Below are positions 36,966 through 46,636 of a stretch of 64,000 nt of DNA, piece after piece. Below the pieces are notes generated by a model. The model was not told where the DNA came from. It worked only from the letters and a program-made list of their open reading frames with translations, and made no database searches. The DNA is taken from assembly GCF_004337365.2 (NCBI RefSeq), contig NZ_CP044016.1, forward strand, positions 806,001 through 870,000, given 5' to 3'. Both the position numbers and the translations under genes were made by a program. The first letter of the stretch is position 1; each line of letters begins with the position of its first letter. The stretch comes from Rhizosphaericola mali. Its GTDB lineage: Bacteria > Bacteroidota > Bacteroidia > Chitinophagales > Chitinophagaceae.

Positions 36966-36973
36966 TATATTTG
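36966..36973 (+). promoter_or_regulatory. Promoter -7 element of the TonB receptor gene
   Basis: TATATTTG (TAnnTTTG), 27 bp upstream of the ATG at 37001. No TTG at the usual -33 distance, which may mean the promoter needs an activator. Confidence 0.45.
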
Positions 36974-37000
36974 TGTGGATTTTAAAAACACAATATAAGA

Positions 37001-39445
37001 ATGAAGCTAATCTTTGTAGTAATGGCACTATTAGGAACTTGTGAGTCATACAGCCAAAAACTAATACACGGAAAAATCACTGGAATCGCGCAAAATAAAT
37101 ATGAATATCTGCGTGTCAGTGATCGTCAACAATCGCAGTTGGAAAAAGTAAATGCAGAAGGAGAATTTAATTTTTATTCCAAGGGTTCTATATTCTACCT
37201 ACTAGAAAAGAACGTAAAAATAGATTCATTTATAGTCAAAAATGAAAAATTTATAGTTGTAAATATTCGTAATTATACGAATCAACTAGATAATATTATT
37301 GTCTCAAATCATTTGCAAAATCAAAGAAATATTTGGGCAAATCCTGTGGCGATTACTGCTGTGTCTGCCAAGCAAGTTGAAAATACCATTTCCTCTAACC
37401 TTATAGATGGTTTAGTAAAAAATACACCTGGATTAAATGCCGTGAAAACCGGGCCAAATATTTCAAAACCATTTATTAGAGGATTGGGGTATAATCGAGT
37501 ATTGACTTTGTTCGATGGTATTCGTCAAGAAGGGCAACAATGGGGAGATGAACATGGGATTGAATTAGATCCATATAATATTGGAAATACGGAAGTAATT
37601 AAAGGCCCGGCAAGTATGATTTACGGCTCGGATGCTGAGGCTGGAGTGGTGAGTTTGCGTTCCTTACAACCTCAAGTTATAGATGGTAAAATACATGGAC
37701 AATGGATTTCTGAATATCAAAACAACAATGGTTTATATGGAAATGGTGTTTCTATTTATAAACGAAATGTGCACTGGTATTGGCTTGGAGCGCGTTCTTA
37801 CAGAATCGCCAAGAACTATCAAAATAAAATAGACGGCAGCGTGTACAACACAGGATTTAAAGAATTAAATCTTTCTTTTAAAACAAGTTATCAAAGTAAA
37901 TATGGGTTTTCTAATCTGAATTTTACTTTATACAATGATCTGCAAGGTATTCCTGATGGGAGCAGAGATTCGCTTACTAGAAAATTTACTAAACAAATTT
38001 ATGAGTCTGATGAAGACAATATAAAAGATCGTCCTATTGTTTCCAATCGTGAGTTAAATAGTTATCGTTTGAGTCCATTGCATCAGCATATTCAACATTA
38101 TAGAATTTATTCGGATAATGAATATAGTTTAAAAAATGGTGCAAAAGTTTCTGGTTTGGTGGCATTTCAGCAAAATATCAGAAGAGAATATAATCACCCA
38201 ACCATGCTGGAGCAAGCGGGGATGTATGTTAAATTAAATACGCTCAACTTTACGGGAAAATATCAATTTTCTCCAATGGGGAAATTTACCAATACCATTG
38301 GCGTGAATGGAATGTATCAAAGTAATCGGAATGAAAATGCAACTGATTTCCCTATACCAGACTATAAACTAGGAGACGTAGGCATATATGCTTTTTCGAA
38401 TTTTGAGTCGGGAAAATGGACAATTTCGGGTGGCGTAAGATTGGATCAACGTTGGATAGGAAGTAAGGATTTTTATATAGGGACAAATGATGTGACTGGA
38501 TTTGAATATGCTATTCGAAATAACCAAGATACAATGGGGGCTAATTTGCAATTTCCAGCTTTGCATTTGCAATATAGCGGTATGTCTGCAAGCCTAGGTG
38601 TAACATACGAAGTAAATGAAAATATACATCTAAAAGGCAATATTGCAAAAGGTTATCGCGCGCCGAATATAACCGAAATTGCTTCTAATGGATTAGACCC
38701 TGGCGCACATATTTACTATATCGGAAATCGCAATTTTGTACCGGAATTTAATATTCAAGAAGATGTTGGCGTAAGTTTGAATTATAGTGATTTGAATGCT
38801 AATTTTAGTGTATTCAATAATCATATTAGCCACTATATTTCTTTAATGCAGTTAACCGATGCTAATGGAAATCCCGTACAATTAGTCCCAGGGAACTGGA
38901 CCTATCAATATCAACAGAGTGCTGCTAGGTTATACGGACTGGAATCTAATTTTCAATATTTACCTAAATATTTGAATGGGATTGTTGTCGAATCTTCTAT
39001 TGCAATCGTTTATGGCAATAATACGAGTGCGAAATATAAAAATGCAGGTATTAATGGGGAATATTTGGCGTATATCCCACCTATAAAATGGGTAAGTGGC
39101 ATAGAAAAAGTATTTCAACTCAAGAGTCAACATTTGAATAAATTGAAATTAAAGTTAGAATATGAATTTAACGGAAAACAAAGCCGGTATTTTGGGTTAT
39201 ATGATACGGAAACAGCTACTCCAGGTTATAGTTTGTTAAATGCAATCTTGGGTTGCACTATACAATTACGAGAAAAGCAAACTATAGATGTGAATGTATT
39301 TGCAGATAATATTTTGGATAAAGCATTTCAGTCTAATTTAAGTCGGTTGAAATATTTTGAATATTATAATTCGTCTCCTAATGGACATTATGGTATCTAT
39401 GGAATGGGACGCAATGTTGGAGTAAAGGTTGGGGTTCATTTTTAA
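37001..39445 (+). CDS. TonB-dependent receptor (ligand unknown, possibly metal or metal complex)
   Basis: An 814-residue receptor: signal peptide (1-18), a short degenerate N-terminal beta domain (about 20-90), a clear plug domain (about 105-220) with 'LIDGLVKNTPGLNAVKTGPNISKPFIRGLGYNRVLTLFDGIRQEG' and 'VEVIKGPASMIYGSDAEAGVV'-type motifs, and a 22-strand-type barrel ending in '…GRNVGVKVGVHF' with terminal Phe. The segment 'GQQWGDEHGIELD' in the plug is typical of receptors grouped with metal or haem uptake; no SusD gene is present, so it is not a glycan receptor of that type. Ligand is inference only. Single-gene unit between its promoter and terminator. Confidence 0.88.
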   Translation: MKLIFVVMALLGTCESYSQKLIHGKITGIAQNKYEYLRVSDRQQSQLEKVNAEGEFNFYSKGSIFYLLEKNVKIDSFIVKNEKFIVVNIRNYTNQLDNIIVSNHLQNQRNIWANPVAITAVSAKQVENTISSNLIDGLVKNTPGLNAVKTGPNISKPFIRGLGYNRVLTLFDGIRQEGQQWGDEHGIELDPYNIGNTEVIKGPASMIYGSDAEAGVVSLRSLQPQVIDGKIHGQWISEYQNNNGLYGNGVSIYKRNVHWYWLGARSYRIAKNYQNKIDGSVYNTGFKELNLSFKTSYQSKYGFSNLNFTLYNDLQGIPDGSRDSLTRKFTKQIYESDEDNIKDRPIVSNRELNSYRLSPLHQHIQHYRIYSDNEYSLKNGAKVSGLVAFQQNIRREYNHPTMLEQAGMYVKLNTLNFTGKYQFSPMGKFTNTIGVNGMYQSNRNENATDFPIPDYKLGDVGIYAFSNFESGKWTISGGVRLDQRWIGSKDFYIGTNDVTGFEYAIRNNQDTMGANLQFPALHLQYSGMSASLGVTYEVNENIHLKGNIAKGYRAPNITEIASNGLDPGAHIYYIGNRNFVPEFNIQEDVGVSLNYSDLNANFSVFNNHISHYISLMQLTDANGNPVQLVPGNWTYQYQQSAARLYGLESNFQYLPKYLNGIVVESSIAIVYGNNTSAKYKNAGINGEYLAYIPPIKWVSGIEKVFQLKSQHLNKLKLKLEYEFNGKQSRYFGLYDTETATPGYSLLNAILGCTIQLREKQTIDVNVFADNILDKAFQSNLSRLKYFEYYNSSPNGHYGIYGMGRNVGVKVGVHF

Positions 39446-39449
39446 ATGA

Positions 39450-39488
39450 AAAACAGCGCAATGAATATTTTTCATTGCGCTGTTTTTT
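39450..39488 (+). terminator. Bidirectional terminator after the TonB receptor
   Basis: A long near-perfect stem: AAAACAGCGCAATGAA (39450-39465) pairs with TTCATTGCGCTGTTTT (39471-39486), 5-base loop, T7. It also serves the convergent metalloprotease gene (stop at 39506). Confidence 0.92.
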
Positions 39489-39505
39489 TATTTATTTTAA
39501 AACGA

Positions 39506-42082
39506 TTAGTCTTTCGGATCTAATGCTTTTTTAATTCTATCAGATAGATCCGCTAAATGATATTTAGTTAATTTATCCGAAGAATTTGTAGCATCAATCT
39601 CCGCTTTCAAATCCTTTAAATGTCCTTTTACAATGGATGGTATGTCTGACGTGTTGATATCACTAGACGAAACTCCCATTAATGCCAAAATCATTGGAGA
39701 AATACCGCTTGATGCAGGGCTTTTTGCACTTATAATATCAATCAATGTATTCACATATACTTTTTGCAAACTTCTTCTAGGTGCAGTAATTGCCGCATTA
39801 GATTTTAGTTCGGAAAAAATACCATCATGTACATCCGTAATAAATTCAATAGGAGTGTAGGTTGTATCACCAAATCTATTCTCACACAGTTCCAATCTTT
39901 GTAGACGTGAACTAGATAACAAATTAGAAAGTGTTGTGGATTGTAAGTTTGCAATCTTATCTCCATATCCGGGATTGGTAATTTTGTTCATGATATTTTG
40001 ATCATCTAACCAATCAACATTGTTGAATACTTGATTATTAAGGAATTGAACAGCTTGTTTTTGTCTTTGTTTGGATGTTGGATAGTATACATTTCCAGGT
40101 TCTTCTACACTTTTATAAGTTTCTTCAATTCCACCTACGTTTTTCAATACATGATTTACAAAACGATTATACTCGCCAAATAATTGCGTATATACATCCC
40201 CTAGATTATTATAAGTATCTGCTTCTTCATTTGTCCAAGAAAGTAAATTTTTAGCTACAATTTTTAGATTTTTGATGCCATATTCACTCGCCAAAACATT
40301 GTTGTCACCTAAATCTTCCGTTTGTGCTCTTGGATCAAGATTACGACCTTCTCCTCCAAACCATAGTCTTGAATTTTTAGATAATGCGTCAACAACCCAT
40401 TTGTTTACGATCTTCTTGTCTTCCTCTGTTGTGGTTGCTCCACTATAAGAGTAGCCCCATTTTATTGCCCATTTATCATAGTCTCCAATTCTTGGGAAGA
40501 TACCTTTTTCGGAAATATTATCTTCTGGTTGTGCGACATAGTTAAAGCGAGCATAGTCCATGATAGATGCCGTGTGGCCATTGGCTTCCACCCATTTTTT
40601 ATTACGTAAAAGCTCAACTGGAGTTTTGCTACTACTTCCCATATTATGACGCAATCCTAAAGTATGACCAATCTCATGGGAAGAAACAAAACGAATCAAT
40701 TGTCCCATTAATTCATCATCAAATTTCATTTTGCGAGCTTTTGGATCAATAGCTCCAGCTTGAATCATGTACCAGTCATGTACAAGTTTCATTACATTGT
40801 GATACCATCCAATATGACTTTCTAGAATTTGGCCGCTTCTTGGGTCATGTACATTGGGACCATAGGCGTTTTCAATATTGGAAGCGAAATAGCGCACTAC
40901 AGAATAGCGAGCATCTTCCATAGACATTGTAGTATCATTTTCTGGCCATTCTTTACCTACAATTGCATTTTTAAAACCTGCAGATTCAAATGCTTTTTGC
41001 CAATCGTTAATACCTGCGATAAGGTAAGGACGCCATTGTTTTGGAGTGGCTGGATCGATATAATAGACAATTTGTTTTTTGGGTTCAACTAATTGTCCTT
41101 TTTTCCATTTTTCTACATCTTCTGGTTTGGGTTCCAGATTCCAACGAACTATAAAAGTTTGGTCATCTACTTTTTGTTGATTGTCTCCATATACGGTATA
41201 AGAATCGGCAAAATAACCCACTCTTGGGTCAAATAATCGTTTTTTTACAGGTGTTTTTGGTAACAATAAAAAAGAATTGTTCAATTCCATTGTTACCACT
41301 CCCGCATCATTAGCAACGGTAAAACCGCCACCTCCTCTGCGAGTCATCATGCCAGGTATATTCATTGCCGGAGAAGCTCCAAATGTTTTTGTTGATTTAA
41401 TTTCAACATTTATTGGGTAAGTGTGAATACTGTTGATATAGGATCTATCTGCCATCAACATGCTTAAGTTGAATCCTCTCTTTTTGTCTGGAGTTAAGCT
41501 TACCAATTGATTATCTCCTTTGAAGAAATCTGTTACATCTAATACTACCGTAGATGAATCTTTTCCAAATGCCTTAATTGGAAAAGCCGCTATTAATGGA
41601 TTAGCATAAGAATTTTTTACTGCTTTATAGATTTTGTTGGTTGAATCCGCCATGCTGATATCTGCAATTAATTTGATAAAAACATTTTTATTCGGACCTT
41701 TAATCCACTCAATTGTTTGTTGATTGACAATCTCACCTCCATATACACCGGCTCCACCAGGAACGGAAACATAACGTGTTACTACCATTATTTCACGTCC
41801 AAAAAGAGAATCTGGAATCTCGAAAAAATATTTATCCTCGACTTCATGTATGGTAAATAGTCCTTTATGCGTGATTGCAGAGTCAGGAATGACCTCTTTA
41901 TAAGGTTTTATTTCAGATGGTTTAGGAAAAATAGGTTTCTTTAATTTTGTCGTATCCTTTAAATGTAAGGAATCTTTTTTCGGTAAACTGTCTTTTGGAT
42001 ATTTAGGGACTTCAGGTTTTTGTGCGAATGTGGTTGTCAAATAAAAAGTACCACAGAGCAGCATTAAAATTTTAGAATTCAT
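39506..42082 (-). CDS. Exported zinc metalloprotease (DUF5117/DUF4953 type, metzincin)
   Basis: An 858-residue exported protein: signal peptide (1-20, …TTTFA before Gln), a Lys/Pro/Ser-rich linker (22-55), N-terminal DUF5118- and DUF5117-like domains (about 58-300) and a metzincin catalytic domain with H-E-I-G-H-x-x-G-x-x-H at about 468-478 and the Met-turn 'SIMDYARFNY' some 30 residues later. The three His bind zinc and the Glu is the catalytic base. The long C-terminal part is helical. Family members are periplasmic or surface proteases of Bacteroidota and others, with unknown substrates. Stands alone, divergent from the PfpI gene. Confidence 0.9.
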   Translation of the reverse strand: MNSKILMLLCGTFYLTTTFAQKPEVPKYPKDSLPKKDSLHLKDTTKLKKPIFPKPSEIKPYKEVIPDSAITHKGLFTIHEVEDKYFFEIPDSLFGREIMVVTRYVSVPGGAGVYGGEIVNQQTIEWIKGPNKNVFIKLIADISMADSTNKIYKAVKNSYANPLIAAFPIKAFGKDSSTVVLDVTDFFKGDNQLVSLTPDKKRGFNLSMLMADRSYINSIHTYPINVEIKSTKTFGASPAMNIPGMMTRRGGGGFTVANDAGVVTMELNNSFLLLPKTPVKKRLFDPRVGYFADSYTVYGDNQQKVDDQTFIVRWNLEPKPEDVEKWKKGQLVEPKKQIVYYIDPATPKQWRPYLIAGINDWQKAFESAGFKNAIVGKEWPENDTTMSMEDARYSVVRYFASNIENAYGPNVHDPRSGQILESHIGWYHNVMKLVHDWYMIQAGAIDPKARKMKFDDELMGQLIRFVSSHEIGHTLGLRHNMGSSSKTPVELLRNKKWVEANGHTASIMDYARFNYVAQPEDNISEKGIFPRIGDYDKWAIKWGYSYSGATTTEEDKKIVNKWVVDALSKNSRLWFGGEGRNLDPRAQTEDLGDNNVLASEYGIKNLKIVAKNLLSWTNEEADTYNNLGDVYTQLFGEYNRFVNHVLKNVGGIEETYKSVEEPGNVYYPTSKQRQKQAVQFLNNQVFNNVDWLDDQNIMNKITNPGYGDKIANLQSTTLSNLLSSSRLQRLELCENRFGDTTYTPIEFITDVHDGIFSELKSNAAITAPRRSLQKVYVNTLIDIISAKSPASSGISPMILALMGVSSSDINTSDIPSIVKGHLKDLKAEIDATNSSDKLTKYHLADLSDRIKKALDPKD

Positions 42083-42228
42083 AAATGTAAAATGATATAT
42101 AAAGTGTGAACTTCAAATATAGTATAAAAGTTAAATTTTTGTAACGATCAAATAGAGTTTCGCTATTTTTTTACACAAGCGGTATATTTAATTTTATATT
42201 GAACTAAATAAAACATAAAACAAAGATT

Positions 42229-42807
42229 ATGGCAAAAAAAATATTACTATTGGCTGGTGATTTTGTAGAGGATTACGAGGTAATGGTTCCTTTTCAAGCA
42301 TTACAATCCGTAGGTTTGGAGGTTCATGCTATTTGTCCAGACAAACAAAGTGGAGAAAACGTGGCTACTGCGATTCATGATTTTGTTGGTTTTCAGACTT
42401 ATGCGGAATTAAGAGGACATAATTTTACATTGAATTATTCTTTTGATAAAGTTAATTTGGATGATTATGATGGTTTGTATATTACCGGAGGTAGAGCACC
42501 AGAATATATCCGTCTTAATGCGCGCATTATTGAAATTGTACAGTATTTTTTTGAAAAAAATCTTCCAGTAGCTGCAATCTGCCACGGAATTCAGATATTG
42601 ACTGCAGCAAATGTTGTAAAAGGTAAAACTTTAACTGCATATCCTGCTGTTGGACCAGAAGTTACACTTGCTGGGGGTAATTTTAAAGATATTCTAGCAA
42701 CGGATGCTATTACAGATGGTAATCTGACAACTTCTCCCGCTTGGCCAGGACATCCTGCAATTCTCAAAGAATTTTACAAATTATTGAATATCAATATCTC
42801 CTTGTAA
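42229..42807 (+). CDS. DJ-1/PfpI-family protein
   Basis: A 192-residue cytosolic protein of the class I glutamine-amidotransferase-like superfamily. The nucleophile elbow '[10 protein letters not shown]' (Cys at about 118) follows '[16 protein letters not shown]', and the early acidic residue is in 'GDFVEDYEV' (Glu about 14). Members act as glyoxalase III, deglycase-like or chaperone/protease-like stress proteins; which is true here cannot be decided. Single-gene unit with its own terminator. Confidence 0.88.
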   Translation: MAKKILLLAGDFVEDYEVMVPFQALQSVGLEVHAICPDKQSGENVATAIHDFVGFQTYAELRGHNFTLNYSFDKVNLDDYDGLYITGGRAPEYIRLNARIIEIVQYFFEKNLPVAAICHGIQILTAANVVKGKTLTAYPAVGPEVTLAGGNFKDILATDAITDGNLTTSPAWPGHPAILKEFYKLLNINISL

Positions 42808-42813
42808 TTAGGT

Positions 42814-42846
42814 AAAAGAAAGAGGAAATTTTCCTCTTTCTTTTAT
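42814..42846 (+). terminator. Intrinsic terminator after the PfpI gene
   Basis: Palindrome AGAAAGAGGAAA/TTTCCTCTTTCT (42817-42841) with A-rich left and T-rich right flanks. Confidence 0.85.
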
Positions 42847-42903
42847 TTTAATATTTTGGTTTATAATATAAACTAGTTTATGTTTGTGTTGCAAAACTAT
42901 AAA

Positions 42904-45120
42904 ATGAAATATTGTATTCTATTATTTTTGATGATTTTAAATGTACATTCTCTATTAGCACAGATAGAAATACACGGAAAAATATTAGATAAAAAAGGTA
43001 GACCAATTGTGTCCGCAAATATAACGATAGTTGATTCTTATGATGGTGGTATTACCGATCATAATGGGCTATTTAGATTTTCTACTACGGAAAATGGAGC
43101 ACATATTTTAGTTATAGTTGCGAGTCGTTTTGATTCCTTATTTGTTCCTATAAATATTACAAATCAAGCTATACAAATAGATACAAGTTTAAAAGTAACC
43201 AAACTAGAAGAAGATGGCGTTGTTGTTTCTTCTCGCGGTTTTATTCTGGGAGGAGGAAAGCGTAATTCGGTAATGAATGCGCAAGATATTTATACGACTG
43301 GAGGTGCAAATGGCGATATTAGTAGCGCTTTGCGTACACTTCCAGGAACACAACAATTAGGCGAAAGAGAAGGATTGGCCGTCAGAGGTGGTGATGTGTA
43401 CGAGACAAAACAATTTATTGATGGAACCTTAGTTAGTCATCCGTATTTTAGTGGAGCGACGAATATTCCAACACGCACGAGATATCCGCCCAATTTATTC
43501 AAAGATATTGCTTTTAGTACAGGTGGTTATTCTGCCTTGTACGGACAGGCATTGTCCTCTGCTTTGATTTTGGAAACCATAGATATACCTGAAAAGTCGG
43601 AAAGCAATGTAAGTGTCACGCCTTTGTTTTGGGGCGGTGGACTCCAAAAGGTTGCCAAGGATAAAAAAAGTTCTTTCGGATTTGATTATAGTTATACCAA
43701 TGTCGGGTTATATTTTAAAGTGATAAAACAAACGCCTGATTATTTTAAAATGCCTCAATTTCATTCTTCAGACTGGAATTATCGTATCAAAACAAAAGGC
43801 GGAGGTTTGATAAAATACTATGGAACATTTGACTATAATCAAATGGGTTTACGTCGACAAAGTGTGGATAGTGCCATTTGGAAAAATGCATTTGACTTGA
43901 AAGGATCCAATTGGTATCACAATGTTAGTTGGCGACAACCTTTTAACCATCAATGGAAAATGACTTTAAGTGCAGGTTTTAGTTTGAATAAAAATAATAT
44001 TTGGCAACAATTGCAAGATAGTTCGAATAAAGAGGTAGCGATCCCCAATATTTATTTAGATACATTGCAATTCAATTTAAAAAATAAAGATTTATTTGCA
44101 CAAACTAAATTGGTCTTGGAAAAAAAATGGCGACATAACAATGCATTGAGATTTGGGGCTGAATATTGGTACAATGATTATAGTTTGAACTATAACATAA
44201 AACAATATCAATTGAAGGATAATTATATCGCCGCTTTTGCAGAAACGGATTATTATATTTTACCCAAACTGGCATTGGAAGCAGGTTTGAGATTTGAAAA
44301 TTCTAGTTTAATGCGAACGCATGAACTCGCTCCGAGAGCGGCTTTGGCATACAAATTTAGTTCATCGAATCAAATAAATTTTGCCTATGGCATGTTTTAC
44401 CAGAAACCAGAGAATACGTATTTGATCTATAATTCAAAATTGAAAATGACGCAAGCTAATCACTATATTTTTACTTATTTATATACGGGAAAAGGTACTA
44501 TGTTGAGATTAGAAACCTACTATAAGCAATATGAAAATCTTGTAAAGATTTATCCAAATTATACCAATAATGGTAATGGATTTGCCAAAGGTATTGATGT
44601 CTATTGGAGAGATAACAATCATACGATTAAAACCTTGGACTATTGGATTACCTATTCCTATGTAGATACAAAAAGAAATTATTTAAATTTTCCATTTTCC
44701 ATGCAACCCAATTTTGTAGCAAATCATACAGCAAATTTGGTAACTAAAAAATTTATAGCTCCGATAAATACTGGTGTGAGTGCAACCTATTCCTTTGCAA
44801 GTGGTCGACCATACTATAATTTACATTTGAATGCAGTTGGAGATGCTAATTATAGTTTGTTGGATCAAGGTAAGACCAAGCAATATCAAACGTTGAATAT
44901 GAGTGTATATCATCTAATGAAAATTGGAAAGGGATTTGGTGTTTTGTATGCATCGATGAATAATGTATTGAATAGAAATAATGTTTTTGGATATAATTAC
45001 TCTGTAAACGGCTTAAATAGGCAACCCATATTACCAACTGCTAAACGTTTTTATTTTATCGCCCTTTTTATTAGCTGGGGTGTGGATCGCTCTCAAGATA
45101 CTATTAACAATAATCTTTAA
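42904..45120 (+). CDS. TonB-dependent receptor-like protein with carboxypeptidase-regulatory N-domain
   Basis: A 738-residue protein from ATG 42904, chosen because the signal peptide 'MKYCILLFLMILNVHSLLA' begins there (an ATG 8 codons upstream adds polar residues). Order: signal peptide (1-19), CarboxypepD_reg-like domain (about 22-95, 'IHGKILDKKGRPIVSANITIVDSYDGGITDHNGLFRF'), plug (about 105-215, 'ISSALRTLPGTQQLGEREGLAVRGGDVYETKQFIDG', 'FSTGGYSALYGQALSSAL') and barrel. It is the first of four tightly spaced genes (17 bp, 7 bp, 8-bp overlap) with a TPR protein, a membrane protein and a winged-helix regulator. No SusD partner. Ligand unknown. Confidence 0.85.
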   Translation: MKYCILLFLMILNVHSLLAQIEIHGKILDKKGRPIVSANITIVDSYDGGITDHNGLFRFSTTENGAHILVIVASRFDSLFVPINITNQAIQIDTSLKVTKLEEDGVVVSSRGFILGGGKRNSVMNAQDIYTTGGANGDISSALRTLPGTQQLGEREGLAVRGGDVYETKQFIDGTLVSHPYFSGATNIPTRTRYPPNLFKDIAFSTGGYSALYGQALSSALILETIDIPEKSESNVSVTPLFWGGGLQKVAKDKKSSFGFDYSYTNVGLYFKVIKQTPDYFKMPQFHSSDWNYRIKTKGGGLIKYYGTFDYNQMGLRRQSVDSAIWKNAFDLKGSNWYHNVSWRQPFNHQWKMTLSAGFSLNKNNIWQQLQDSSNKEVAIPNIYLDTLQFNLKNKDLFAQTKLVLEKKWRHNNALRFGAEYWYNDYSLNYNIKQYQLKDNYIAAFAETDYYILPKLALEAGLRFENSSLMRTHELAPRAALAYKFSSSNQINFAYGMFYQKPENTYLIYNSKLKMTQANHYIFTYLYTGKGTMLRLETYYKQYENLVKIYPNYTNNGNGFAKGIDVYWRDNNHTIKTLDYWITYSYVDTKRNYLNFPFSMQPNFVANHTANLVTKKFIAPINTGVSATYSFASGRPYYNLHLNAVGDANYSLLDQGKTKQYQTLNMSVYHLMKIGKGFGVLYASMNNVLNRNNVFGYNYSVNGLNRQPILPTAKRFYFIALFISWGVDRSQDTINNNL

Positions 45121-45137
45121 TACAAAAATCAACTACA

Positions 45138-45767
45138 ATGAAAAAGTTAATCTTCACCATTTGTTTATGTGCAATTGCATATTTTGGACACAGTCAATCT
45201 AGTAAATATCTTCCTGCGATGGAAGCTAATCTGAAAATTATGGATACCGCAAAAGCTGCGTCTACATATTTGGATTTATCCGGCAAATTTGAACGTATTG
45301 CCAATGCTGAAAAAACACAATGGTTACCTTTCTATTATGCCGCTTTATCCTTGGATTTATACGGATTCCAAGCACCAGAAAGTAAAAAAGATGAAATAGG
45401 AGATAAGGCATTAGCGCTTATTGATCAAGCGCAAAAATTGAATGATAATTCTGAATTATACGCACCTAAATATATGGCGTATATTATTCAAATGTTGGTC
45501 GATCCGATGAATCGCTATCAGTCATATGGTATGTTGGCCAATGATGCATTAAGTCAAGGAATGAAATTAGATAGTTTGAATCCTAGACTATTTTACCTAA
45601 AAGGATCAGGTTTATTACAAACCCCTACATTTGCTGGTGGTGGAAAAGATGCGGCAAAACCTTATTTGGAAAAATCAATAGAACTTTTTGATAAGGAAAA
45701 ACCTGCAAAAATGTACCCAAATTGGGGAAAGACACAAGCGTTAGAAACTTTAGAAAAATGTAAATAA
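45138..45767 (+). CDS. Exported TPR-like protein of unknown function
   Basis: A 209-residue protein with a signal peptide (1-19, …YFGHS before Gln) and helical repeats of TPR character ('LPFYYAALSLDLYGFQ', 'DKALALIDQAQKLNDNSELYAPKYMAYII', 'LDSLNPRLFYLKGSGLLQ', 'KDAAKPYLEKSIELFDKEKP'). It lies 17 bp after the receptor gene, so it may be a periplasmic partner of that receptor. No catalytic motif is visible. Confidence 0.75.
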   Translation: MKKLIFTICLCAIAYFGHSQSSKYLPAMEANLKIMDTAKAASTYLDLSGKFERIANAEKTQWLPFYYAALSLDLYGFQAPESKKDEIGDKALALIDQAQKLNDNSELYAPKYMAYIIQMLVDPMNRYQSYGMLANDALSQGMKLDSLNPRLFYLKGSGLLQTPTFAGGGKDAAKPYLEKSIELFDKEKPAKMYPNWGKTQALETLEKCK

Positions 45768-45774
45768 GCAAAAT

Positions 45775-46359
45775 ATGGAAGATAAAGAATTGACGGAAAT
45801 TGAAAGTTTCCAATTGATTCAAGATATGATCAATAAATCGAGGAGTTCTGTGATGGACAAGGGTACTTGGCCGATTTATTGGGGTTGTACCATTGCATTT
45901 TGTAGTTTTTTTCTATATTTTCAACTATTGTTTAAATGGAAAATGCCTTTTAATATTTTCTATTTAACCTACATTGCTTTGGCAATTATGATCTTTGTTA
46001 TTATCAAAAATAGCAAGCATAAAAATGTATCTTCTCATTCTCAAAGACCCATAGCATATACTTGGATTGCCTATGTTATAGCTATAAATATTATGGGGTT
46101 TGATCCCCAAACCAATTATTCTGGTATTTCCTTTATGGTGTTATATGGCATTCCAACCTTTATAACTGGAGGTATTATGAACTATAAACCTTTGATTTTA
46201 GGCGGTATCTCCTGTTGGATTTTGGCAATAATTGGTTTCTTTTGCAATGGTCTCACCCAGATTATGTTAGAAGGTTTTGCAGCAATTGCCGCTTGGGTAA
46301 TTCCCGGATTAATGATACGTAGAAGATATTTACAAGTGAAGAAAGGAGTACATGTTTAA
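45775..46359 (+). CDS. Multi-pass membrane protein of unknown function
   Basis: A 194-residue protein with a ~25-residue cytoplasmic N-terminus ('EDKELTEIESFQLIQDMINKSRSSVMDKG') and about five to six hydrophobic helices (roughly 32-52, 57-77, 92-108, 118-137, 142-160, 164-180), ending in a basic tail. Its gene overlaps the following winged-helix gene by 8 bp. Membrane proteins directly in front of HTH_34-type regulators are a recurring pair in Bacteroidota; it may sequester or sense for the regulator. No family function known to me. Confidence 0.7.
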   Translation: MEDKELTEIESFQLIQDMINKSRSSVMDKGTWPIYWGCTIAFCSFFLYFQLLFKWKMPFNIFYLTYIALAIMIFVIIKNSKHKNVSSHSQRPIAYTWIAYVIAINIMGFDPQTNYSGISFMVLYGIPTFITGGIMNYKPLILGGISCWILAIIGFFCNGLTQIMLEGFAAIAAWVIPGLMIRRRYLQVKKGVHV

Positions 46360-46636
46360 AGATTTGGATCCCATATTACACTCTCAATTGCGTCTCGCTG
46401 TTGTGAGTTTGCTTATTTCTGTAAAAGAAGCTGATTTCTCTTATTTGAAGGAGCAAACTGGTGCGACAGCGGGTAATCTGAGTGTACAAGTTCAAAAATT
46501 GAAAGACGCAGGATATATTGAAATCGAAAAGACTTTTCAAAACAATTATCCAAAAACCAATTGCCGTATTACTAAAAATGGAGTGGATGCATTTGAAAAA
46601 TATGTCAATGCGTTACGTACCTATTTACCCAAATAA
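46352..46636 (+). CDS. Winged-helix DNA-binding protein (HTH_34 type)
   Basis: A 94-residue winged-helix protein. 'LDPILHSQLRLAVVSLLISVKEADFSYLKEQTGATAGNLSVQVQKLKDAGYIEIEK' gives helices 1-3, followed by the wing 'FQNNYPKTNCRITKNGVDAFEKYV'. This is the short MarR/ArsR-like form without extra dimerisation domain. Last gene of the receptor-TPR-membrane operon, so probably an autoregulator. Its stop codon directly abuts that of the convergent cupin gene. Confidence 0.87.
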   Translation: MFKDLDPILHSQLRLAVVSLLISVKEADFSYLKEQTGATAGNLSVQVQKLKDAGYIEIEKTFQNNYPKTNCRITKNGVDAFEKYVNALRTYLPK

